Part shown: one piece after another, positions 9,134 to 16,761 of the stretch
How the letters are laid out: the number at the start of each line of letters is the position of its first letter
How positions within the stretch are numbered: the first letter of the stretch is position 1
Origin: an uncultured Clostridia bacterium
GTDB lineage: Bacteria; Bacillota; Clostridia; Christensenellales; Borkfalkiaceae
Reading direction: 5' to 3'
Assembly (NCBI GenBank): GCA_944327625.1
Contig: CALVHL010000006.1
Coordinates: 36,697 to 100,696, forward strand
Length of the DNA stretch: 64,000 bases
The notes under the pieces: generated by a model
The model's input: only the letters and a program-made list of their open reading frames with translations
Database searches by the model: none
What the model was told of the DNA's origin: nothing
Translations under genes and position numbers: made by a program

Positions 9134-9395
9134 TGCCGACCTCCTTCAACTGTTGCATAAGTTTCTCCTTTTCTCTTTCAAGTTGTTCGTCGGTCATCGC
9201 CGACAGATCGTCATCGTCCAGAAGCATTTTCACCGCCTTGATGTCGGGCGGAATATCCCGCCGCGTCACCTTGCGCTTGACGAGTCTTAGCTCGCCCTCG
9301 TCCATGGCGAATTCCTCGACGACTTCGCTCGTTCCGAACCCCACGGCGCACTTTTTGAGCGCGTCCCTGACGCTATCGTCTTCCACGTTTTGCAT
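9126..9395 (-). CDS. Small phage protein, possibly a reduced small-terminase relative
   Basis: 89 residues between the large terminase and portal genes. The middle (RLVKRKVTRRDIPPDIKA followed by VKMLL) resembles a segment seen at the end of some small terminase subunits, where a basic strand precedes a PP-D-x-A-x-x-x-L helix. The N-terminal DNA-binding helix-turn-helix of a full small subunit is missing. The C-terminus is a charged helix (LEREKEKLMQQLKE). SD GGAGG lies 5 nt before ATG 9395. Function is uncertain; an assembly or packaging co-factor would fit the context. Confidence 0.5.
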   Translation of the reverse strand: MQNVEDDSVRDALKKCAVGFGTSEVVEEFAMDEGELRLVKRKVTRRDIPPDIKAVKMLLDDDDLSAMTDEQLEREKEKLMQQLKEVGND

Positions 9396-10812
9396 TCAAC
9401 CTCCTTATTCTTCTCATCTTGTCCATGTACACTTCGCCGAACTGCTCCTCGCGCTCCTTGGGCTTGGGGCGGGACATGATGTAATATCTCAGTTCGTCCA
9501 TGCAGTGGTCGTCCTTTTTGACGGGCGTATCGCCCTCCGCCCAGCTGTAACCCATGAACTCTGAAATCATGTTGGTGCAGGTGTCGAAGATATATATGTC
9601 CGGCAGACCGTTGCCGCGCGCGAGGTATTCCTTAACCCTGCAAATGCCCGCGAATACGTCCTTGTTCACGTTGGCGTTGACGAGTATTCCCCGCTCGCCG
9701 AACAGCTCTGCCACGCTCTTGACCGAGGCGAGCGTACGCTGCTTCGCCGCGCTGTCTATGAGCGCCGAAAGCCGCCCCTTGCCGTCCGTCTTCCACCCTA
9801 TTCGCCGCGATATATCCCTTATGCAATCCGAATGATAGTCAATATCCCTGCCCGCCGCGAAGTGCTCGGCGACGACGTAGATATTGCCGTCCCAGTCGAC
9901 GGCGTACCAGTGCGCCGAGAGCGGATTATTAAGCCCCGGATCTATCGAGATATTGTCCTGCCATTCGGGCGGAACGGCAAAGGGCGGTATGACGTGAACC
10001 GACCTGTCGAACTCGGGATAGACCAGCCCCGCGCCGACGGAAAATCTGCCGAACTTGCGCGCGTCGAGCGTCGCCCCGTCCATGGTCGCACTCATCAGCG
10101 CTATCTCCTTTTTGGAGAGATAGGGGTTATCCTCCCAGCTCATGAATTCGCTCCACACCTCGGGGTTGTTGCGGCGGTTGAGATATATCTCGCCGTAGAT
10201 GAAGGTCTCGCCTTTGAGCGGCGTCATGGTGCCGAATATGTCGCCCCGTCTGTCCATGACGCGCATTACGCACTCCTCGTATATATCGCGCGGCGGCTCC
10301 TCGTCGAACCACACGAAATCGAGCGAACTGCCCTGAAACTTCTCCCTGCCCTGATCGCAGCTCTTGAAGCCGAGCGTAGAAATGCCGCCGAATACGTTGC
10401 GTATTCTTATCTGGTCGATGACGCCGCCCGACGGCGCATCCCTCCTTCCCGACAGCATGGTTATGTCGACAATCCAGCCCGCGGGGATATATTTGAGTAT
10501 TTTGCTCTGCGCGACGTCCCTCTGCACCTGCTGGGAGAGCGAGACCGCCCAGCCGAACACGTCCTTGCGGTTCTTGCGGTATGGGTGAATGCCGCGCAGC
10601 ATCCACACGGCTTCGACCGCGCCGCACTCCGTCTTGCCCGAGCGGTTGCCGCCGAATACCCAGCGGTTGCGCTTCTTGCACTTGTGAAAGGCGAGCTGTT
10701 TTTTGTGCTTCTTCCTGCCCGTATTGTAGAGCGCGAGCGCACCCTTGTCGCCCCGCCTTTTGAGTTCTGCGTCAATCGCCAGGATTTTTTTTATTATTTC
10801 TTCCCTTTGCAT
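9373..10812 (-). CDS. Phage terminase large subunit
   Basis: 479 residues. It is the ATP-driven DNA packaging motor with a C-terminal nuclease. Walker A is GGNRSGKT (residues 54-61), Walker B with the catalytic acid is FVWFDEE (166-172), and the coupling motif region is GTMTPLKGE (194-202). The RNase-H-like nuclease acids are visible as SIDPG (D291), LIDSA (D353) and DDHCMDE (D434/D435, D439). All expected active-site residues are present, so the protein looks functional. It is the first gene of the cassette and faces away from the divergent gene at 10875. The SD is weak (AAGG, 4 nt before ATG). Confidence 0.92.
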   Translation of the reverse strand: MQREEIIKKILAIDAELKRRGDKGALALYNTGRKKHKKQLAFHKCKKRNRWVFGGNRSGKTECGAVEAVWMLRGIHPYRKNRKDVFGWAVSLSQQVQRDVAQSKILKYIPAGWIVDITMLSGRRDAPSGGVIDQIRIRNVFGGISTLGFKSCDQGREKFQGSSLDFVWFDEEPPRDIYEECVMRVMDRRGDIFGTMTPLKGETFIYGEIYLNRRNNPEVWSEFMSWEDNPYLSKKEIALMSATMDGATLDARKFGRFSVGAGLVYPEFDRSVHVIPPFAVPPEWQDNISIDPGLNNPLSAHWYAVDWDGNIYVVAEHFAAGRDIDYHSDCIRDISRRIGWKTDGKGRLSALIDSAAKQRTLASVKSVAELFGERGILVNANVNKDVFAGICRVKEYLARGNGLPDIYIFDTCTNMISEFMGYSWAEGDTPVKKDDHCMDELRYYIMSRPKPKEREEQFGEVYMDKMRRIRRLNAKRGRR

Positions 10813-10860
10813 ACGACCTTAAACGACAAAAATTACATATTTTTTCGGTGCGGCGGCGCG

Positions 10861-10866
10861 TATAAT
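10861..10866 (+). promoter_or_regulatory. -10 element 8 nt before ATG 10875
   Basis: A perfect TATAAT ends 8 nt before ATG 10875 with no SD between them. The -35 is weak. This is one of the leaderless-type starts of the window. Confidence 0.5.
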
Positions 10867-10874
10867 CTTTTGAT

Positions 10875-11525
10875 ATGAAACGCCTGATAATTGCACTCCT
10901 GCTGGCGGCGGTATTGCTGTTTTCGGTGAATACGTACATACCGACGCAAGCCGATACGACGAGGTACGCGCGCGCCGACGTGCGGACGGCATACTTCTTT
11001 TCGGAGAGAGATCTTTCGACCTCTCTTTTTGCCGTGCCGTACACCTACTGCATAGAGATACTGCGCGACGACGGCGAATGGTACTACGCGAAATATGCTG
11101 CCGATGCGGGCATATACCGCGCCGTCTACGGGTATTGCCGCAAGTCCGACTTCGTAGAACTTGTCGAGACGCCGCAGGTCACTTACCTCTACAAGGCGGT
11201 CACCGTCACCTACTCGACGGGGAGCGGGGGCGGCTCGCTGCCCGTATTGGACGAAATAAACGTAGAGGCGGCGTTTTACGGCACGTATTATTCGGGCGCG
11301 ACGGCATATTCCTACGTCTACTGTCAGGGTTCGTTCGGCTATATTGAGGGGGCAAACGACGATTATCCGCTCATCGAGGACGAGGACGACGGGGGCGAAA
11401 CGCCGCCCGACGACGGCTCCCCCGAGATAAGCGCGGGGCTGATTTCGGCAATAGTCATAAGCCTGCTTGCCGCCGCCGCGCTAATTATGCTGTACCTCAC
11501 GACGAGAAAGCGCCCCGAGGGGTGA
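10875..11525 (+). CDS. Secreted/membrane-anchored protein with SH3-like region, unknown function
   Basis: 216 residues. There is an N-terminal signal peptide (MKRLIIALLLAAVLLFSV), an extracellular beta-rich domain with SH3-like features (EILRDDGEWYYAKY and YGYCRKSDFVEL), an acidic linker, and a C-terminal membrane helix (LISAIVISLLAAAALIMLYL) ending in a basic tail. It is therefore anchored with the domain outside. It is similar in design to the larger protein at 12312. It ends next to the convergent gene at 11526 with no gap. The name is architecture-based only. Confidence 0.8.
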   Translation: MKRLIIALLLAAVLLFSVNTYIPTQADTTRYARADVRTAYFFSERDLSTSLFAVPYTYCIEILRDDGEWYYAKYAADAGIYRAVYGYCRKSDFVELVETPQVTYLYKAVTVTYSTGSGGGSLPVLDEINVEAAFYGTYYSGATAYSYVYCQGSFGYIEGANDDYPLIEDEDDGGETPPDDGSPEISAGLISAIVISLLAAAALIMLYLTTRKRPEG

Positions 11526-11933
11526 TCAGCCGATATTCACGCTGACGAGGGCATAGTATGCGTCGAGTATGCGCTCCGCCGCGCAGAACCTGCCGTGAAG
11601 CGGCGCGCTCCTGCGGGAGAACTTCATCACCGAACGGTGAATGACCTTCCTTGCCCCCTCGTCGAGCGAGCGCACCCCGCGCCTGAGCGCCGCATAGCCC
11701 CTTAGCGCGTCCACGTCGCAGGCGGGCATTCTTGAAATTACGCCGTCAAGACTTTGCCAGAGCGAGGACAGCTCTGCCTTGGCGGAGATTATCCTGCCTA
11801 TCCTTTCGGCAGACCGCTCGCCGCCCATCACGACGTCCGCAGACCGCACGGCGACATTGAGTATCGCCCTGTCCATGGCGGCGTTAAGCCCCTCCGCCCC
11901 GAAATAGAATTTGAGCAATTTTTTGACGTTCAC
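11526..11933 (-). CDS. Hypothetical helical protein
   Basis: 135 residues, all alpha and basic, with no signal peptide or membrane segment. It includes LNAAMDRAILNVAVRSADVV and a Ser/Arg-rich middle. I do not recognise the family. The start is GTG 11933 behind a GGGGG-type SD. Host-like codon use and the SD support expression. It stands alone, convergent and abutting the gene at 10875. Confidence 0.6.
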   Translation of the reverse strand: MNVKKLLKFYFGAEGLNAAMDRAILNVAVRSADVVMGGERSAERIGRIISAKAELSSLWQSLDGVISRMPACDVDALRGYAALRRGVRSLDEGARKVIHRSVMKFSRRSAPLHGRFCAAERILDAYYALVSVNIG

Positions 11934-12311
11934 CCTGTTTCACCCCCTCTGCTGCCGTTGCAATCGCCCTGCGCGTTCACACCGTCGGTCGCCCGTATTT
12001 ACGACCCACCGTCCGAACAATTGCAAACATTTGTTTGTTTACGGCTATATTATAACCGATAAATATGACAAAACCTGCATATTTAACAAATTAAATTAAA
12101 TTTTTTTGACATTTATTGCGTGAAAAAACCGCACGGCGGCATTCAAGGCATGCGGACGTGCGGCAAAACGGGCAGACGGAGTTTTTACGCGGGCAAACAT
12201 ACTATTTTCGCGGGCGGACGGAGAGCCGCCCGACTTTATCGGCGGCAAAAAGCGGCGGCAGGCAAAACGAAATTTCTTTACATATTTAAAATTAGGTGTT
12301 ATAATTTAAAC
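11934..12311. other. Intergenic region between divergent genes
   Basis: 378 bp. The first half is AT-rich and carries a small palindrome around the TATAAT-like sequence near 12044. The second half is GC-rich and has a hairpin (GGGCGG / CCGCCC at about 12212-12234). The promoter of the gene at 12312 occupies its right end. I see no gene in it. Confidence 0.5.
12277..12305 (+). promoter_or_regulatory. Promoter giving a leaderless mRNA starting at GTG 12312
   Basis: TTTACA (12277-12282), 17-nt spacer, TATAAT (12300-12305), then 6 nt to GTG 12312. No SD is present. The predicted transcription start is the G of the start codon. Confidence 0.7.
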
Positions 12312-13634
12312 GTGAATACTTTAAAGAGAGCGACAAAAGCGCTTGCGGCGACGGTTGCCGCGGCGACAATAATATGCGCGTTCTGCACGACTGGCGTTGC
12401 GGCGGCGGCAAACGACGAGACGGTCTATCCCGACGACTTCACGCGGACGCTTGCGATCGACGGCGGCATAACCGACTATGCGGTCGACGGCGACAACCTC
12501 GCGCTTGCCTCCAAGACGACCATCTACGTGCTCGGCAGGGACGAGGCGGGCGACAGAAAGCTGGAAACGGTCGTGCACGAGTCGGAGATCTGCGACCTCG
12601 ACTATGAGAGCGGCAATCTGTACGTCAGAAACACGTTCGGCAACGTCTTCCTCTACCCCGACCTTGCCACCCCCGCCCTGCACGAATTCACGCAGAAAGG
12701 GCAGTGGAAGATAGAACTCGACGACTGCATGTATATGCTTGACATATCGTCGGGCACGCTGTCCTACTGGAAGGACGGCAAGATGACGACGATAGGCGAC
12801 GGCGGCTATAACAATATGAAAGTCTACGACGGCGAAGTGTACGTCGTAAACGGCTCTGTACCCTACCGTCTGGACGGCGCGGAGGCGATCGCGCTCGACA
12901 TGAGCTATGTAGATTATTCGGGCGCGGACGGCATAAGCACGGGCAATACGGCGGAACTTTTGAAGGCGGACGGCTATAAAGTGACGACGGCGATAATAAA
13001 CGGCGGCGCTTACTATACCGAGATAGACGCCGAGGCGATAGGCGAGCATTTCACGCAGATACAGACCTACAAGGCGAGCGGCGAAAAGCCCTGTCTTGTG
13101 CTTGCCGAGAGCGGCAACGCCTCGATAATAGCCATGAACGACGGCGTGTATATCGTTGCGACCGAAAACCTGTCGCTTCGCGACTATTCGGCGCCCGCAA
13201 ACGACTGGGCGGAAGGCGCGGACGGCAGGCGGCTTGCCAATATCGTCGAGGAGACGGGAATATACTCCTCCCCCTGCATGGTCGCGAGCACGGAGATTGC
13301 CCGCATAGAGCGCGGCGCGACGGTCACGGTCACGGAGAAATTCGCGCTCGACTTCATAGATAACGTATATTACCGCGTGACTTATGAGGACGGCGAGGGC
13401 AACAGCGTTAGCGGCTTCGTCGCGGCGGGATTTCTGGACGAATACGACTATGCGGCGGACACGCTGCCCGGGGAGAGCAAGCCCGACGGCGAATTCGTCT
13501 ACGATACGGACGTGACGACGGTCATACTCGCGCTGATAATCGTAGGGTTGGTAATACTTGCGATAGCCTACCTGACGGTCGTCGGCACCAAGCCGCAGGC
13601 AAAGAGAAACGACAAGGACAGAGAGGATAAATAA
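12312..13634 (+). CDS. Secreted, C-terminally anchored protein of unknown function
   Basis: 440 residues from GTG 12312. A signal peptide runs to about residue 32 (ATIICAFCTTGVAAAAN). A large extracellular part follows with repeated strand pairs such as LASKTTIYVLGRD and GEVYVVNGSVPYRLDG, which look like propeller blades. An SH3-like segment (YRVTYEDGEGNSVSGFVAA) and a single C-terminal membrane helix (TTVILALIIVGLVILAIAYL) complete it. Longer upstream frames are in-frame but have no SD and begin before the promoter, so GTG is preferred. Overall design parallels the protein at 10875. Confidence 0.78.
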   Translation: MNTLKRATKALAATVAAATIICAFCTTGVAAAANDETVYPDDFTRTLAIDGGITDYAVDGDNLALASKTTIYVLGRDEAGDRKLETVVHESEICDLDYESGNLYVRNTFGNVFLYPDLATPALHEFTQKGQWKIELDDCMYMLDISSGTLSYWKDGKMTTIGDGGYNNMKVYDGEVYVVNGSVPYRLDGAEAIALDMSYVDYSGADGISTGNTAELLKADGYKVTTAIINGGAYYTEIDAEAIGEHFTQIQTYKASGEKPCLVLAESGNASIIAMNDGVYIVATENLSLRDYSAPANDWAEGADGRRLANIVEETGIYSSPCMVASTEIARIERGATVTVTEKFALDFIDNVYYRVTYEDGEGNSVSGFVAAGFLDEYDYAADTLPGESKPDGEFVYDTDVTTVILALIIVGLVILAIAYLTVVGTKPQAKRNDKDREDK

Positions 13635-13643
13635 AAGTCAAAA

Positions 13644-13669
13644 CGCAGGACCGAAGTCCTGCGTTTTTT
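13644..13669 (+). terminator. Bidirectional terminator
   Basis: CGCAGGAC-CGAA-GTCCTGCG followed by TTTTTT. It has A-residues on the other side, so it can also end the convergent 50-residue gene. Confidence 0.85.
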
Positions 13670-13675
13670 CTCAGG

Positions 13676-13828
13676 TTAGTTTTCAGATTCGTAATGGCAG
13701 CCCGAGCTCTGCGTAGGGGGCATGGTTTCGCCCTTGCCTACGTAGACCGAGTTGATCACGTTGCCCTTTTCGTCGACAACCTTATAGCTGCCGGAACGAG
13801 GGCAGGTATCGCCGCAATTCAATCTCAT
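13676..13828 (-). CDS. Small Cys-containing protein, YjzC-like (50 aa)
   Basis: This short gene begins at ATG 13828 with a strong SD (GGAGG, 7 nt spacing) and encodes 50 residues. It contains CGDTCPRSGSYKVVDEKG near the N-terminus and SSGCHYESEN at the C-terminus. Cys5, Cys9, Cys44 and His45 could bind a metal. The CP-x-SG-x-Y-x-V pattern resembles the small YjzC-type proteins of Firmicutes; that relation is tentative. There is no signal peptide. It is a single-gene unit between two terminator-like elements. Confidence 0.7.
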   Translation of the reverse strand: MRLNCGDTCPRSGSYKVVDEKGNVINSVYVGKGETMPPTQSSGCHYESEN

Positions 13829-13901
13829 ACTTTTACCTCCGTACAATCATTATGTGCAGAGCGCGGCGGGTTATGCGGCGGGCAATAAAATTTTTTTACC
13901 G

Positions 13902-13930
13902 TTGACAACGGCGGGATAATGTTATATACT
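13902..13930 (+). promoter_or_regulatory. Promoter 8 nt before ATG 13939
   Basis: TTGACA (13902-13907), 17-nt spacer, TATACT (13925-13930), then 8 nt to ATG 13939 with no SD. This predicts a leaderless or almost leaderless mRNA. Confidence 0.7.
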
Positions 13931-13938
13931 TCAATCGT

Positions 13939-15474
13939 ATGGAAAACGTAAAGACGACGGCGAGGACTATCGCTCTGCCTTCGCCCGACCTGCTCCTCAA
14001 AATTTTTGCGGGCATATCGGCGGGCATCGCGCTAATTCTCACCTTCACCATTTCAGATTATTACATATTCAACAGAATGGACGAGTACGGCGTAATATTC
14101 TGCCTCTCGCAGTGGATAAAGAAGGCGGGGCTGGTCATGATAGTGCTTGCCGCATATTTCGATTGCAGAAGCTGTGCGGACGGCGCGAAATACCTTCTGC
14201 CCCTGCCGATTATTTTAAGCTGTCTTTTGTACGGCGATTACTTTGCGATTACCAAGATCGCCGACACACCCGCGCAGGAGATATACAATTCTATAAACCT
14301 CTTTTTTCCCTTATGGCTGAATATGACGCTCTACTTCTTGCAGAACGTAACGCTCGGGCTGTGCTGTGCGGCTATCGTAATGCGCGACGGACTGCGGGCG
14401 GACAGACGCGCCCTGACAGCCTGCGGGCTGGGAATGCTCGCCGCAATGCCGCTCAATGTCTTTGAAAACTTCTTCGACATAGACGAGATACCAGCCGACA
14501 GCTTCCTCAGGTTTAAGAACTTCACAATCTGGCACCTCATAGCCCTCCTCGCGCTCGCTGGGATAACAATCGGGCTGTATTACTTCCTCCGCAACAAAAA
14601 GGAGGAACAGCAGCACAAATACCTTGCGGCGATCGCCGTGTCGCTGCTTCTGCAATACCACAGCAAGGACAGCATGCTGCTCGGCGACGGCTATAACGTA
14701 TATAATACGGTATTCGCCTGCATACCCCTCTTTATCTGCAATATCGGCGTGTACGTGGCAAGCCTTTCGGTAATGCTCCGCAAAAAGGTGCTGTATGCCA
14801 TATCGTTCTTCATTCACGCCGCGGGCGCGCTGACGGTATTCGTCTACTTCGGCAAGGACGAGATGAGCAATTACGGTATATTCTGCTCCTACTCGATACT
14901 ATTTTTCTGCTTCACCCACTGCTTCCTGTTCGCGCTGTGCGTGCTTCCCTCGGCGCTCGGGCACTATAAATTCACCATAAGGCAGTGCATAACGCCGCTC
15001 ATCTATTACTTCATAGTAATAGTCACGGCTTCCGTCGCGAGCGCGCTCGTAACCTCCGCCTCAATGGAGTGGCACACCGCCGACGGCGTTTATCTCCAAC
15101 CCGACGAATGGCTCATGCCCAACTATGCGTTCACGCAGATCAACCCCCTGCCCTTTGAAGTGCCGCCCGTGCTGACCGTTAAAATATGGAACTATGAAGT
15201 CAATCTTCTGTACGTCCTCGGGCTGTACGCCGTGTACGTCGGGCTGTTCTTCGCGTTCTACGGCTTCTACAAGGCATTCCTCGCGATAAGAAAGAAAGTG
15301 CTTGCAAAGCCGACGGCTTCGCCCGTGCCCGCCTACGGCGCGGCATTGCCCGACGCGGAAATTGCCGCCGCAGACGAGCTCAATGACGGACAGCCGCAGG
15401 ATATTCCCGACGGTCAAGCCGAACAGACCGAAGCGGCTGAGGACGAGCCGACGACCGAAAAACAGGGCGATTGA
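13939..15474 (+). CDS. Polytopic membrane protein of unknown function
   Basis: 511 residues with about eleven to thirteen hydrophobic segments spread over residues 20-460 (for example ISAGIALILTFTISDYYIF and VLGLYAVYVGLFFAFYGFY). A soluble acidic C-terminal tail of about 50 residues is rich in Ala, Asp, Glu and Gln. I see no transporter signature. The charged tail ends with TTEKQGD. It is a single-gene unit, followed by the repeat-bearing spacer. A transporter or sensor role cannot be argued from the sequence. Confidence 0.75.
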   Translation: MENVKTTARTIALPSPDLLLKIFAGISAGIALILTFTISDYYIFNRMDEYGVIFCLSQWIKKAGLVMIVLAAYFDCRSCADGAKYLLPLPIILSCLLYGDYFAITKIADTPAQEIYNSINLFFPLWLNMTLYFLQNVTLGLCCAAIVMRDGLRADRRALTACGLGMLAAMPLNVFENFFDIDEIPADSFLRFKNFTIWHLIALLALAGITIGLYYFLRNKKEEQQHKYLAAIAVSLLLQYHSKDSMLLGDGYNVYNTVFACIPLFICNIGVYVASLSVMLRKKVLYAISFFIHAAGALTVFVYFGKDEMSNYGIFCSYSILFFCFTHCFLFALCVLPSALGHYKFTIRQCITPLIYYFIVIVTASVASALVTSASMEWHTADGVYLQPDEWLMPNYAFTQINPLPFEVPPVLTVKIWNYEVNLLYVLGLYAVYVGLFFAFYGFYKAFLAIRKKVLAKPTASPVPAYGAALPDAEIAAADELNDGQPQDIPDGQAEQTEAAEDEPTTEKQGD

Positions 15475-15479
15475 CGCGG

Positions 15480-15660
15480 CAATATGCCCGGGATAACGCT
15501 CTTTTCGCGTCTTGTGGCGCATACCCGCGCTTGAAACTGCTTATTTTCAATTGCCCCGCATATATGCCCGGGATAACGCTCTTTTCGCGCTTTATTGCGC
15601 ATACCGCCGCTTAAAGCCGCTCAATTTACGATTGCCCCGCATATATGCCTTAACCAACGC
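15480..15660 (+). repeat. Convergent-spacer repeat cluster 1, with an 80-bp tandem duplication
   Basis: Two tandem units of about 80 bp (roughly 15482-15562 and 15563-15643) share GGGATAACGCTCTTTTCGCG and a GCGCATAC block. Copies of the repeat core TTGCCCCGCATATATGCC begin at about 15555 and 15634, and a partial copy opens the cluster. All are in the same orientation as the copies at 22150, 34680, 57940 and 58210. The cluster lies between convergent genes. Confidence 0.8.
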
Positions 15661-15681
15661 ACGATTAAGACAAAAAAATAC

Positions 15682-15709
15682 GCCGTCCGCTCTTGAGAGA
15701 GCGGACGGC
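15682..15709 (-). terminator. Terminator of the metal permease gene
   Basis: 12-bp stem GCCGTCCGCTCT / AGAGCGGACGGC with a 4-nt loop. On the minus strand it is followed by GTATTTTTTT. Confidence 0.85.
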
Positions 15710-15750
15710 TTTTCTATGCTTTTTTACGCTGTTTTCAAGCCCTGAAATAA

Positions 15751-16647
15751 TTACGCAAGTATGCCCGCAGACGAGCAAATCACGTTTATGAGTATGCCCA
15801 CGACGACGGCAATGACGTAAAGCGTCACGATAATGAGCACGTTGCGCTTGATCTTCTTGGGGTTTTTGAGCAGGACGACCAGCCCCAGCCCCGCGTTGGT
15901 GCACAGCCCCGCCACGCAGCTGCCGAACGAGATAACCCCGTCGCTGACGAACGCGCTGGTGATTATCGTCGAGGAAGCGCAGTTGGGAATGAGCCCTATC
16001 GCCGCCGTGACGAGCGGTTCGACGTACATACTGCCGACCAGGCCCGAAGTTATCTTGTCGGGGCCTATCGCGTCGATGATATAGCCGAGCACGAGGTTGA
16101 CTATGAAGATGTACGCCGTTATAGTAAGCGAATGAAGGAGCGGATCGATAAAATATATCCTGAAAGCCGACTTGCCCTCGTGCTCCCTCCCGCAGGAATA
16201 GGCGTTGTGCTCGCACTCGTCGGAATGAACGGGCTGAACGTCTGTCACCTTGTCGGACACGAGCCAGTTGATGAGATAGCCCGCCGAAATGGCGACGATG
16301 AGTTTTACGAGAATGAGCGGCAGTATCGCCTGCGCGGCGAGCGCGCTTGTCGGGCTCTTGGCGAGCAGAATGACGAGCGCCTCGTCAGAGGTCGCGAGGA
16401 ACACGGCAATAATCGTACCCGTGCGGATGAGCCCGCTGTCGTAGAGCTTTGCCGCCATTACCGAAAAGCCGCACTGCGGAACTATGCCCGTAGCCGCGCC
16501 GAGCAGCGGGGCGAGCGGACCTTGCAGCATCTTGCGACTCCTCGTTATGTTGGTTCCCCTTTCGAGCAGCTCGATGAGTATATATATTATCAGTATAAAG
16601 GGAAAGACAAGCGCCGTATCTTTGAGCGCGTCGAGAAATACTTCCAA
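15751..16647 (-). CDS. Putative heavy-metal exporter/permease (ArsP_2, 10-TM family)
   Basis: 298 residues with about ten hydrophobic segments. The two family-typical half repeats carry GIVPQCGFSVMAAKLYDSG near residue 55 and GLIPNCASSTIITSAFVSDG near residue 215; the Pro-x-Cys positions are thought to bind metal. Between the halves is a His/Cys/Glu-rich cytoplasmic loop (HSDECEHNAYSCGREHEG), a likely metal-sensing or handling segment. Family PF11449 is described as a putative manganese or arsenic exporter; the substrate is not known. I prefer TTG 16647 because GAGG stands 9 nt before it; TTG 16656 has GAGG only 1 nt away. It follows the ABC ATPase divergently across a short gap. Confidence 0.82.
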   Translation of the reverse strand: MEVFLDALKDTALVFPFILIIYILIELLERGTNITRSRKMLQGPLAPLLGAATGIVPQCGFSVMAAKLYDSGLIRTGTIIAVFLATSDEALVILLAKSPTSALAAQAILPLILVKLIVAISAGYLINWLVSDKVTDVQPVHSDECEHNAYSCGREHEGKSAFRIYFIDPLLHSLTITAYIFIVNLVLGYIIDAIGPDKITSGLVGSMYVEPLVTAAIGLIPNCASSTIITSAFVSDGVISFGSCVAGLCTNAGLGLVVLLKNPKKIKRNVLIIVTLYVIAVVVGILINVICSSAGILA

Positions 16648-16713
16648 ATTTTCCAACCTCAGACAGATTTGCAGATATAATGATTATAGCACAATGCGGC
16701 GAAAAAAATACCG

Positions 16714-16745
16714 CCGTAAATTCAAACGCCCCGCAGAATTTACGG
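16714..16745 (-). terminator. Terminator of the ABC ATPase gene
   Basis: 10-bp stem CCGTAAATTC / GAATTTACGG. On the minus strand it is followed by CGGTATTTTTTT. Confidence 0.8.
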
Positions 16746-16761
16746 GACGGAATGAATTGAT

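Noticed and set aside
3261..10812. Complete inducible prophage
   Set aside because: No integrase, repressor, replication, tail or lysis genes and no attachment-site repeats are visible in or around the cassette.
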